Source: Empedobacter stercoris (GTDB lineage: Bacteria > Bacteroidota > Bacteroidia > Flavobacteriales > Weeksellaceae). Taken from it: 42,482 bases of DNA. This document shows, one piece after another, positions 10,069 to 17,065 of the stretch (its first letter is position 1; every line of letters starts with the position of its first letter). The notes beneath the pieces were generated by a model that saw only the letters and a program-made list of their open reading frames with translations, was not told the origin of the DNA and did no database searches. Made by a program: the position numbers and the translations under genes. Where the stretch lies: the NCBI RefSeq assembly GCF_020281205.1, contig NZ_JACXZC010000027.1:1-42482 (forward strand), in the 5' to 3' direction.

Positions 10069-11064
10069 TTATCCTACTAATTTATTTTTCACCAAATATT
10101 CGGCAATTTGAACTGCATTTGTTGCAGCACCTTTACGTAAATTATCGGCAACAATCCAACAATTTAGTGTATTGGGTTGGGATAAATCGCGACGAATACG
10201 TCCTACAAAAACATCATCTTTCCCCTCCGAATAGAAGGCCATTGGATAAGTATTTGTATCAGGATTATCTTGTAAGGTAACACCTTCTTGTTCTGCTAAT
10301 AATTTGCGAACTTCAGCTAAGTCAAAATCATTTTCAAACTCGATGTTTACAGATTCCGAATGTCCTCCCTGCACAGGAACACGAACTGCAGTTGCTGTGA
10401 TATTCATCTCATCAACACGCATAATTTTACGAGGTTCTCTCGTTAATTTTAATTCTTCTTTTGTATAACCTGTTTCTTCATCAAAAACATCACAATGTGG
10501 TAATGCATTTTTGAAAATTTGATAAGGATATACTTTTGTTACATCACGACCTTCAATTTCACCATTCAATTGCTCTACTGCATCTTTTCCTGTTCCTGTA
10601 ACCGATTGATAAGTAGAAACAACGACACGCTTAATTCCGTATTTTTTGTGCAAAGGATTTAAAATCATTACCAACTGAATTGTAGAACAGTTAGGATTTG
10701 CGATAATTTTATCGTTTGGTGTTAAAATATCTGCATTTATTTCTGGTACAACCAACGGACAATTAGGATCCATTCTCCAAGCCGATGAATTATCAATTAC
10801 AGTTATCCCAACTTCTGCAAACTTAGGCGCCCACTGTTTGGAAGTTTCTCCACCTGCCGAAAAAACTGCGATATCTGGTCGCATTTCTACAGCATCCTGC
10901 ATTGATACAATTTTGTATTCTTTTCCTTTGTATTCAATAGTTTTTCCTATTGATCTTTCTGATGCTACTGGTATAATTTCAGTGATTGGAAAATTTCTCT
11001 CTTCCAAAACTTGGAGCATAACTCTGCCGACCATTCCGGTAGCGCCTACGACTGCTATTCTCAT
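10069..11064 (-). CDS. asd: Aspartate-semialdehyde dehydrogenase (Asd)
   Basis: NADPH-dependent enzyme that reduces aspartyl phosphate to aspartate semialdehyde, the branch point to lysine/diaminopimelate, threonine and methionine. The 331-residue protein has the nucleotide-binding loop GATGMVG at 8-14, the catalytic cysteine Cys126 in NPNCSTIQ, SVTGTGK at 154-160 and the substrate-binding His235 in VQGGHSESV. Length and motifs fit the Gram-positive-like, short-form Asd common in Bacteroidota. It is a single-gene unit with its own terminator. It feeds homoserine toward the metX/metY step encoded 8 kb away, but nothing indicates co-regulation. Confidence 0.96.
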   Translation of the reverse strand: MRIAVVGATGMVGRVMLQVLEERNFPITEIIPVASERSIGKTIEYKGKEYKIVSMQDAVEMRPDIAVFSAGGETSKQWAPKFAEVGITVIDNSSAWRMDPNCPLVVPEINADILTPNDKIIANPNCSTIQLVMILNPLHKKYGIKRVVVSTYQSVTGTGKDAVEQLNGEIEGRDVTKVYPYQIFKNALPHCDVFDEETGYTKEELKLTREPRKIMRVDEMNITATAVRVPVQGGHSESVNIEFENDFDLAEVRKLLAEQEGVTLQDNPDTNTYPMAFYSEGKDDVFVGRIRRDLSQPNTLNCWIVADNLRKGAATNAVQIAEYLVKNKLVG

Positions 11065-11259
11065 TTGTTTATTAAATAATGTATAATATATTTCGAAATG
11101 CTAATTTACTGATAATTTCAATACATTTTTCTCTCTTTCATTGGTTTAGCAATCAATATGATATGATATAATTTATGTTATGATGTTAATTCAGGGATTT
11201 GTACTTTTCTTAGAATTATAATTTATAAAACATCTTTTTGAAAGAATTTTGAACATAAA

Positions 11260-11286
11260 AAAAGTGGAACAAATTGCTCCACTTTT
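11260..11286 (-). terminator. Terminator after the 305-residue T9SS cargo gene
   Basis: A 9-bp stem (11260-11268 with 11278-11286, AAAAGTGGA/TCCACTTTT) with a 9-nt loop, and a T-run on the minus strand. It lies 30 bp beyond the stop codon. Confidence 0.82.
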
Positions 11287-11316
11287 CTATAATTGTATAA
11301 AATTTGTTATCAAAAA

Positions 11317-12234
11317 TTATTTTTTGATGATTTTTTGGATTCTTGTTACTCCTTTGTCATCTTTAACTCTTAAGAAGTAAACTCCTGCAGCTAATCTTGA
11401 TGTATCAACTTTACCATCTTTAGAGAAGCTTACTGGAATTACACGTCCTGTTACATCAGCAACTGTAACGTCTGCAACTTTAGATCCTTCTAATTTAACG
11501 TTAACTTCTGTTGTTGCTGGGTTTGGATATACAGCTAATTTATTAGATCCTAACTCAACAGTACCTAAACCTTCTACATTTCCTGTTACATTCATAATCC
11601 AACTAACTGGGAAACCAACTGAAGCTACTGTACTTGCTCCATCATCATTTACACATTCAGAGTCTGGCCAACCAATATATGATGGTGCTGTTTCTCCACC
11701 TTCGTTATTACCAAACCAAATATTTTGTTCAAATACATAACCTACTGCAACTCCAAAATCTACTCCTGCAGGAATTTCAACTGTTTCCATTAATGGAATA
11801 GATTCCCAATTATTTTCACCTCCAACTGTCGTAATAGACCCATAAGCATCTGTTAATGTAAGTGCCGAACCTGGTATTTCAGCAGCTTTAATATTCGTTC
11901 CTTCAGCTACTGTTACTACTTCTGCCCAAACTGCTGTTTTTGCAAAAGATGAAGCTACGAAATCAACTTTAGTTACAGTGAAAGCTCCTGTAATTCCATA
12001 ATCTGACAATTTAAAAAATCTAGAATCATGATTAATAGCGCCTGCACAAACAGGTGTCGAATCAGAGAAATTTTCTCCATCCTTATATTGGATAAGTGTT
12101 TGCTCGTTCGCTTTGTGAACTGGAGCTTGAGAAGATGCTTTTGGTAATCCTTCTGCTACTTTTTCTAATTTCAATGTTTGAGCGTACGATGTTGATAATG
12201 CTGCAATTGATAAAAGCGTAAAAATTTTCTTCAT
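11317..12234 (-). CDS. Secreted protein of unknown function with T9SS type A sorting domain
   Basis: Family of the main body not recognised. The 305-residue protein has a signal peptide (residues 1 to about 18, cut before QTLKLEK) and a roughly 200-residue body with a beta-rich look, rich in Gly/Thr/Val. It contains two cysteines (in PVCAGAIN and SECVND) and a segment ENIWFGNNEGGETAPSYIGW. It ends in a type A T9SS sorting domain over the last 75 or so residues (LAVYPNPATTEVNVKL to IQKIIKK). It is therefore expected to cross the outer membrane through the type IX system and be released or surface-anchored. It has its own terminator and no obvious operon partner. An adhesin or lectin-like role is possible but unsupported. 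Confidence 0.8.
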   Translation of the reverse strand: MKKIFTLLSIAALSTSYAQTLKLEKVAEGLPKASSQAPVHKANEQTLIQYKDGENFSDSTPVCAGAINHDSRFFKLSDYGITGAFTVTKVDFVASSFAKTAVWAEVVTVAEGTNIKAAEIPGSALTLTDAYGSITTVGGENNWESIPLMETVEIPAGVDFGVAVGYVFEQNIWFGNNEGGETAPSYIGWPDSECVNDDGASTVASVGFPVSWIMNVTGNVEGLGTVELGSNKLAVYPNPATTEVNVKLEGSKVADVTVADVTGRVIPVSFSKDGKVDTSRLAAGVYFLRVKDDKGVTRIQKIIKK

Positions 12235-12329
12235 AATTATTAATTTTTAGTGTTATTTCTGTTTAATATGGAATAAAACTAAACAATTATATTACAATTT
12301 CAAAATAATTAACAAAAAAAAAAATAAAA

Positions 12330-12356
12330 AACCCATAATCACAATGATTATGGGTT
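12330..12356 (-). terminator. Terminator after the bacilliredoxin gene
   Basis: A perfect 11-bp stem (12330-12340 with 12346-12356, AACCCATAATC/GATTATGGGTT), 5-nt loop, and a long T-run on the minus strand. It starts 29 bp after the stop codon. Confidence 0.9.
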
Positions 12357-12385
12357 AAATAAATCCTAATAAGATTTATATCGTA

Positions 12386-12796
12386 TTAAGCAAACTCGTT
12401 ATAGGCAGCTTTTAAATTTTCTGCAATAGCATCTGCAGAGTGTCCTTCGATATGATGACGCTCTAACATATGAACTAATTCACCATCTTTAAACAAAGCT
12501 ACAGCTGGAGAACTTGGAGGAAATGGTGCAAAAAACTCACGCGCTTTTGCTACAGCATCTTTATCAAATCCTGCGAAAACTGTTGTTAAATGTGTTGGAA
12601 CTTTCTCATTATTCAACGACATTACAACACCCGGGCGTGCAGCACCTGCAGCACAACCACATACACTGTTTACCATTACCAAAGTTGTTCCTTCTTGTTT
12701 GATTGCTGCTTCTACTTGTTCTGGAGTTGTTAAATCTTCGAAACCATTAGAAGTTAACTGAGCCTTCATCGGCATTACTATTTCTGCTGGATACAT
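12386..12796 (-). CDS. BrxA/BrxB-family bacilliredoxin (YphP/YqiW, DUF1094)
   Basis: Small cytoplasmic thioredoxin-fold protein of 136 residues with the family's unusual CGC redox motif (Cys46-Gly-Cys48 in VNSVCGCAAGAARPG). Other family landmarks are the MYPAEIVMPMKAQLT N-terminus, PPSSPAVALFKDGELVHMLERHHIEG and the length. In Bacillota the family removes bacillithiol from oxidised protein cysteines. A Bacteroidota host may use bacillithiol too, but no bsh gene is visible here. It is divergent from rnpA; a TAACTTTG box lies about 40 bp upstream, next to a 9-bp palindrome shared with the rnpA promoter. Confidence 0.92.
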   Translation of the reverse strand: MYPAEIVMPMKAQLTSNGFEDLTTPEQVEAAIKQEGTTLVMVNSVCGCAAGAARPGVVMSLNNEKVPTHLTTVFAGFDKDAVAKAREFFAPFPPSSPAVALFKDGELVHMLERHHIEGHSADAIAENLKAAYNEFA

Positions 12797-12835
12797 ATTC
12801 TTCTTTTTTTTGTTTTAATAAAAATAAATTATTTT

Positions 12836-12843
12836 CAAAGTTA
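12836..12843 (-). promoter_or_regulatory. -7 box of bacilliredoxin promoter
   Basis: TAACTTTG on the minus strand fits TAnnTTTG, 40 bp upstream of the ATG. It is one of a divergent pair with the rnpA box. Confidence 0.6.
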
Positions 12844-12847
12844 CATA

Positions 12848-12867
12848 ATTCTAAAACTTTTTAGAAT
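12848..12867. promoter_or_regulatory. Palindrome between divergent rnpA and bacilliredoxin promoters
   Basis: A perfect inverted repeat, ATTCTAAAA-CT-TTTTAGAAT, with 9-bp arms and a 2-bp spacer. It fills the space between the two divergent -7 boxes, 4 bp from one and 3 bp from the other. It covers much of the space upstream of both -7 boxes, so it could be an operator or merely back-to-back AT-rich promoter DNA. Confidence 0.5.
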
Positions 12868-12870
12868 ACT

Positions 12871-12878
12871 TACTTTTG
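12871..12878 (+). promoter_or_regulatory. -7 box of rnpA promoter
   Basis: TACTTTTG fits TAnnTTTG and ends 30 bp before the chosen rnpA ATG. A possible TTG start at 12876 lies inside this box and so cannot be used. Confidence 0.62.
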
Positions 12879-12908
12879 CAGTTACAAATTTACGTAGAAT
12901 TTAGCAAT

Positions 12909-13289
12909 ATGAAATTGACTTTTGGTAAGAATGAGAAACTTAAAAGCAGAAAAGCATTCGATGAATTGTTTTCTGATGGAAAAACATTTGTTTCTCATCC
13001 CATCAGATTTGTCTACAAAATCAAGCCAAAAGAAGAGTATGATATTCGAGTAGGAGTGAGTGTTTCGAAGAGAAAATTTAAACACGCAGTAGATCGAAAT
13101 CTTTTGAAGCGTCGTGTAAAAGAAGCTTATCGATTAAATAAATTATTAATTCAAACTTCAGATCAATATTCGATCGATATGGTGATGATTTATACTTCAT
13201 CTAAACATCAACCTTTTGAAGTGATTGAAAATTCTGTCAAAATATTATTAGAAAAGTTAAACGAAGCGATACAAACAAAAAAAGATTAA
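12909..13289 (+). CDS. rnpA: Ribonuclease P protein component (RnpA)
   Basis: Protein subunit of RNase P that helps the catalytic RNA bind pre-tRNA 5' leaders. The product is 126 residues from the ATG at 12909. The frame continues upstream, but only to a TTG inside the promoter box, so the ATG is preferred. It starts MKLTFGKNEKLKSRKAFDELF, and the family signature near 60-75 is seen as VDRNLLKRRVKEAYRLNK (RNR-type motif). The many Lys/Arg residues and the length are typical. It is not next to rpmH or dnaA here, as is common in Bacteroidota. A terminator overlaps its stop codon. Confidence 0.94.
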   Translation: MKLTFGKNEKLKSRKAFDELFSDGKTFVSHPIRFVYKIKPKEEYDIRVGVSVSKRKFKHAVDRNLLKRRVKEAYRLNKLLIQTSDQYSIDMVMIYTSSKHQPFEVIENSVKILLEKLNEAIQTKKD

Positions 13290-13310
13290 CCTTTTCGGGT
13301 TAATCTTTTT
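13279..13310. terminator. Bidirectional terminator between rnpA and small membrane protein gene
   Basis: A perfect 13-bp stem (13279-13291 with 13298-13310, AAAAAGATTAACC/GGTTAATCTTTTT), 6-nt loop, with T-runs in both directions. The rnpA stop codon lies in its left arm. Confidence 0.9.
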
Positions 13311-13335
13311 TATTTTATTTCTACAGATAAATAGT

Positions 13336-13536
13336 TTACTTCTTAAGATTTGCTTGTAAGCGGAAAAAGCTAAAATAAACAGATGCTAAAATTAATCCAC
13401 AAACAGAAGCTCCAATTCCTAAAACACTACGAAAGTTAGCTTCAGCCATCAATCCAGCTTTATAATCCATCTCATATAGGTTATAACCTAATCCTATCAA
13501 CAAAACGATTGTTGCGATATAAATATATGTTTTCAT
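13336..13536 (-). CDS. Small two-TM membrane protein of unknown function
   Basis: A 66-residue protein with two hydrophobic segments: residues about 4-21 (YIYIATIVLLIGLGYNLY) and about 37-59 (SVLGIGASVCGLILASVYFSFF). They are joined by a short polar loop and followed by a basic tail (RLQANLKK). It starts with ATG 14 bp after the MarC-family gene in the same direction, and the terminator for this strand lies just beyond it, so the two probably share a transcript. No family is recognised. Its reality is supported by position, start, codon usage and clean membrane topology. Confidence 0.7.
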   Translation of the reverse strand: MKTYIYIATIVLLIGLGYNLYEMDYKAGLMAEANFRSVLGIGASVCGLILASVYFSFFRLQANLKK

Positions 13537-13550
13537 TAGATAATGAATTT

Positions 13551-14165
13551 TTAAAAATTAATTTCATTCATAAACAAAGCACCGATATTTGAGGTAAATA
13601 ATTTTATTGCAATTGACAATAATATCACTCCAAATACTTTTTTCAGTACCGATAAAACTCCAGGTCCCAACCATTTTTCGAGTTTACCTGCAAATTTCAG
13701 CACCAAATATACGATTAACATATTTAAAATAATAGCTATCACAATGTTAATATCTGCATACTGCGAACGAAGCGACAAAACTGTTGTCAATGATCCAGCT
13801 CCTGCTACCAACGGAAACGCAATAGGGACAATGGATGCAGAGTTAGATTCGACGCCTTTCTGTATTTCAATTCCCAGTATCAGTTCTAACGCGATGATAA
13901 AAATCACAAAAGCACCAGCAATAGCAAACGACTGAACATCAACACCTACTAATTTTAAAATTTTGGTTCCAAAAAATAGAAAAGAAATCAATAAAATACC
14001 AGCTGCAATCGTAGCTTTCTCCGATTGTATATGTCCCACTTTACTTCGAATTCCTACAATAATCGGAATACTTCCCAGAATATCAATAACTGCAAAAAGT
14101 ACCGCAAATGTGGTTCCGATCTCACTAATAGAAAGTTTTTCGAAAAAAGAAACAATATTATTCAT
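13551..14165 (-). CDS. MarC-family integral membrane protein (UPF0056)
   Basis: A 204-residue protein with about six membrane segments. The family core IAFPLVAGAGSLTTVLSL corresponds to the conserved PlLaGPGaitt stretch of MarC/YhcE proteins, with a second conserved part, DILGSIPIIVGI, near the N-terminus. The biochemical role is unknown: the name comes from the E. coli mar locus, but a drug-resistance function was not upheld. It is followed by a small membrane protein gene 14 bp downstream. The upstream gap to the response regulator is only 46 bp, so read-through from the two-component operon is possible. Confidence 0.88.
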   Translation of the reverse strand: MNNIVSFFEKLSISEIGTTFAVLFAVIDILGSIPIIVGIRSKVGHIQSEKATIAAGILLISFLFFGTKILKLVGVDVQSFAIAGAFVIFIIALELILGIEIQKGVESNSASIVPIAFPLVAGAGSLTTVLSLRSQYADINIVIAIILNMLIVYLVLKFAGKLEKWLGPGVLSVLKKVFGVILLSIAIKLFTSNIGALFMNEINF

Positions 14166-14211
14166 TCTATTTTTTTAGATGTTAATTTGTCTACAAAATA
14201 AAGAATTTTTA

Positions 14212-14964
14212 TTATTCTAACCAATTTTTAAAATCAGTTACTTTTTCTCGACTCACTATCAAATCCAATTCGTTATAAGTATTTAAAACTATTTTTAATC
14301 TTGAGTTAGAATACATTGTTATTTCTTTTATCGAATCGATGTGAATGATCTGACCACGATTAATCCTAAAAAATTTCTTTGGATCGAGTTGATCTTCTAC
14401 TTTTTCTAAAGAAAAATCAATTACATAATTACGATTGTCTTTTGTATGTATGTAAGTAGCTTTGTTCTCACTAAAGAAACACTCGATGTTTTCGGTTTCT
14501 ATAATTTTTATGGAAGTTCCGATTTTAATGGAAAAACGTTCTTTATAATTTTCAGTTTGTTGTGATGAAAATAGACTTTTCAATTCATTCAAATTAAAGC
14601 TTGAAGAAGCTTGTTGAAATTGTTTTTCAAACTTATCTATTGCAAATTTCAATTCCTCTTCGTCAACTGGTTTCAACAAATAATCAACCGAATTTAATTT
14701 AAAAGCTTTCAATACATATTCATCATAAGCTGTTGTGAAAATTATAGAGGAAGAGAGTTTAACTTGATTAAAAATATCAAAGGACAAACCATCTGACAAT
14801 TGTATATCCAAAAAAATTAAGTCTGGATGCGGATTTGCCTTCAACCAAGCAACACTTTCTTCAACAGAATGTAGCATTTCATGAATTTGATAACCCAATT
14901 TTTCTACACGTCGCTTTAATAAACGCGCAGCTGGCTTTTCGTCTTCTATAATTAAGATTTTCAT
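14212..14964 (-). CDS. LytTR-family response regulator
   Basis: DNA-binding response regulator of 250 residues. The receiver domain (about 1-120) has the acidic pair in IEDE (7-8), the phospho-acceptor Asp53 in LIFLDIQLSDG, and the conserved Lys in LLKPVDEEE. The C-terminal LytTR DNA-binding domain (about 145-248) has FFRINRGQIIHIDSIKEI, typical of the family. It lies 7 bp after a LytS-type kinase in the same operon and is very likely its partner. Target genes cannot be inferred. Confidence 0.94.
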   Translation of the reverse strand: MKILIIEDEKPAARLLKRRVEKLGYQIHEMLHSVEESVAWLKANPHPDLIFLDIQLSDGLSFDIFNQVKLSSSIIFTTAYDEYVLKAFKLNSVDYLLKPVDEEELKFAIDKFEKQFQQASSSFNLNELKSLFSSQQTENYKERFSIKIGTSIKIIETENIECFFSENKATYIHTKDNRNYVIDFSLEKVEDQLDPKKFFRINRGQIIHIDSIKEITMYSNSRLKIVLNTYNELDLIVSREKVTDFKNWLE

Positions 14965-14971
14965 TCGTTTT

Positions 14972-16213
14972 TTATGTTAATTCAGTATTCTCATTTTGAG
15001 TTAAAATAGGAAGTTGAACTTGAAAAACTTCTTGATTTTTTTCAATATTCACTTCTCGATTTGAAATTAGTTGGTAACGGTTAATAATATTTTTCAGTCC
15101 AATTCCTGTCGATTCTTTGATGGAATCTTTGGGTTGAAAAGAATTTTCTACAATTAATGAATCATCTCTTTTATAAATTTTTATTTTTAATGGTTTTTGT
15201 TCCGAAACCACATTATGTTTAATCGTATTTTCTAATAAAATCTGCAAAGAAAGCGGAACAATAAATTCGTTTTCAAAGAAAGTTGTTTGTTCAATTTCAA
15301 AATCAATGCTATTCTCAAAACGCAATTTGAGTAACTTAACATACGTTTTTGCAAAATTTATTTCTTCTTGAATCGGAACAACTTCTTTGTCTTTTTGTTC
15401 TAAAACATAGCGATAAATCTTAGAAAGCGACGTTGTAAAATCAATTGCATTAGCTGGATTTTCTTCAATTAAACCTGTTAAAACATTCAAACTATTAAAA
15501 AGAAAATGAGGATCTAATTGATTTTTTAAGGTTTCGAAATTTGCGGTAGCCGTTTCGGCTTTTGTGGATTCAAGAACTATTTTAGTTTCTAATTTGTAAC
15601 GTCTTCGCTCAAGAAAATAGAAGAATAACAAGAATATAATTGTTATAATTCCAACTAAAAAATAATTTATCCAATGACTATAAAATACTTTTTTAATAAA
15701 AAATAGATTGTCAAAGTTTACAAAAACAAAATAAAGTAATTGAGTAAAAACAATTGATTGAGCAAAATATTTCCAAATCTCACTCTTAGGATTATCTATT
15801 TGTTTATTATTTTTTTTGAAATCGTTAAAAACACTAGTGTTTACAAACGATGCCGCAATACTGAAAGAAAAATAGCCAACAAAATATTTTAACGCTTCGG
15901 GATGAAAAAATTGATTCATCGTAATATTAGGAGATGTTAAAAAAATGATGCTATAAACCAAAATATTCACAACAAACAGAATTAGCGTATTTCGTAGAAT
16001 CAATTTTTTATCTGAAACGATTATACCTTTTACAAATTTGTAAATGATCAATCCTAAAATTAAAAATCTACTTAAATAACCAATAATTTTACCTAAACCT
16101 TTAGTTGATTCTACTACGTACGCTCTTTCAGTAACGTTAAATTCAATCAATAAAAAAATGAATGTAAATATTATTGAAAAAATAATTAATACTATTTTTT
16201 GATTTTTATTCAT
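14972..16213 (-). CDS. LytS/YehU-type sensor histidine kinase
   Basis: Membrane sensor kinase of 413 residues from the ATG at 16213; an in-frame TTG 9 nt upstream is less likely. The N-terminal half has about six hydrophobic segments (residues about 7-25, 43-62, 76-95, 108-127, 150-170, 183-203). A short linker then leads to the His_kinase domain, with phospho-acceptor His236 in NQLDPHFLFNSLNVL. The C-terminal ATPase part has the N-box LLENTIKHN and the glycine box GIGLKNIINRY. It sits directly upstream of a LytTR regulator. No extracellular sensor domain is evident, so the signal may be membrane-related. Confidence 0.93.
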   Translation of the reverse strand: MNKNQKIVLIIFSIIFTFIFLLIEFNVTERAYVVESTKGLGKIIGYLSRFLILGLIIYKFVKGIIVSDKKLILRNTLILFVVNILVYSIIFLTSPNITMNQFFHPEALKYFVGYFSFSIAASFVNTSVFNDFKKNNKQIDNPKSEIWKYFAQSIVFTQLLYFVFVNFDNLFFIKKVFYSHWINYFLVGIITIIFLLFFYFLERRRYKLETKIVLESTKAETATANFETLKNQLDPHFLFNSLNVLTGLIEENPANAIDFTTSLSKIYRYVLEQKDKEVVPIQEEINFAKTYVKLLKLRFENSIDFEIEQTTFFENEFIVPLSLQILLENTIKHNVVSEQKPLKIKIYKRDDSLIVENSFQPKDSIKESTGIGLKNIINRYQLISNREVNIEKNQEVFQVQLPILTQNENTELT

Positions 16214-16279
16214 ATCAAGCAATTAAGTTAATCAACCAAAAAATAATTTCGTGAATAAACTGTGCTACTAAAGCTATCA

Positions 16280-16906
16280 TTATTGTACAGTTTTACATTC
16301 ATTATTCAACAAGTTTTGCGCACGATTTTTACCCCATTTTGGTTCGTTATTCTTTGGTTTTTCAGCATCAAATAAAGCTAAAGATTTTTTTACATTTTTG
16401 CAATCTTGTGTAATATCCATTCCACTGTACTTTGCCGAATTGATATTAAACTCTGCCAATCCTAAAACAGAACGCGGATTTGTCGGATTTAATGCCAACG
16501 ATTTTTGATAGGTTTGTAAAACTTTGTCATAATAAACAGCTCCATTCTGCATTGGATTCTGCACAATTTCTGCTGTTAAATACAAGGCTTTTAAGTTTAA
16601 AATCTCTGTATTTAAGGGATTAATTTTCAATAAATCATCTAATTGAATTTTTACTTGTGATAAAATTTTTTCGTTATAATCTGCGTCATTCGATTCAAAC
16701 GTTTTTAGGATTTCAGATAAAGACAAGTAATATTTTGGTAACCATTCATTCGGATAGTCGTTGATTAATTGCTTAAAATTAGCTTCTGAAGAATGATTTC
16801 CTTTGTTCCATTCGACTAAAATAGTACTCAAATCTGATTCAAATTTATTTTGTGCAAAAGCTGATATTGAAAATAATGTTGCGATAGTTAAGAAGATTGT
16901 TTTCAT
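16280..16906 (-). CDS. Exported TPR-like protein of unknown function
   Basis: A 208-residue protein with a clear signal peptide (MKTIFLTIATLFSISAFA, then QNK). The mature part is helical, with repeats resembling tetratricopeptide units, such as LLKINPLNTEILNLKALYL and YQKSLALNPTNPRSVLGLAEFN. These contain the N-P-x-N turns typical of TPRs. Two cysteines near the C-terminus (DCKNVKK, NNECKTVQ) may form a disulfide. It precedes the histidine kinase gene by 66 bp in the same direction, so it may be a periplasmic accessory of that two-component system. That link is inferred from position only. Confidence 0.72.
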   Translation of the reverse strand: MKTIFLTIATLFSISAFAQNKFESDLSTILVEWNKGNHSSEANFKQLINDYPNEWLPKYYLSLSEILKTFESNDADYNEKILSQVKIQLDDLLKINPLNTEILNLKALYLTAEIVQNPMQNGAVYYDKVLQTYQKSLALNPTNPRSVLGLAEFNINSAKYSGMDITQDCKNVKKSLALFDAEKPKNNEPKWGKNRAQNLLNNECKTVQ

Positions 16907-17006
16907 AATTGGTGTGTTTTAATTTGTTGAATCAAAGTTCTTAACTACCAATTAATTTTGAAATTATATGTTGATGAGCTGTTAAATATTGTGGATGAAT
17001 TGTAAA

Positions 17007-17046
17007 ATAAAAGGGACAACTCAAAAATTGAGATTATCCCTTTTAT
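17007..17046 (-). terminator. Terminator after batD
   Basis: An outer 10-bp stem (17007-17016 with 17037-17046, ATAAAAGGGA/TCCCTTTTAT) and an inner 5-bp stem (CTCAA/TTGAG), followed by a short T-run on the minus strand. It marks the end of the Bat operon. Confidence 0.8.
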
Positions 17047-17065
17047 GATCTAAAAAACTTGAAAT

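Noticed and set aside
12876-12908. Earlier start of rnpA
   Set aside because: The only start codon is a TTG within the -7 box, so it would not be transcribed.
13336-13536. Dismissing the 66-codon frame as noise
   Set aside because: Kept as a gene: clean two-span topology, ATG start, 14-bp spacing to the MarC-family gene and a terminator directly after it.
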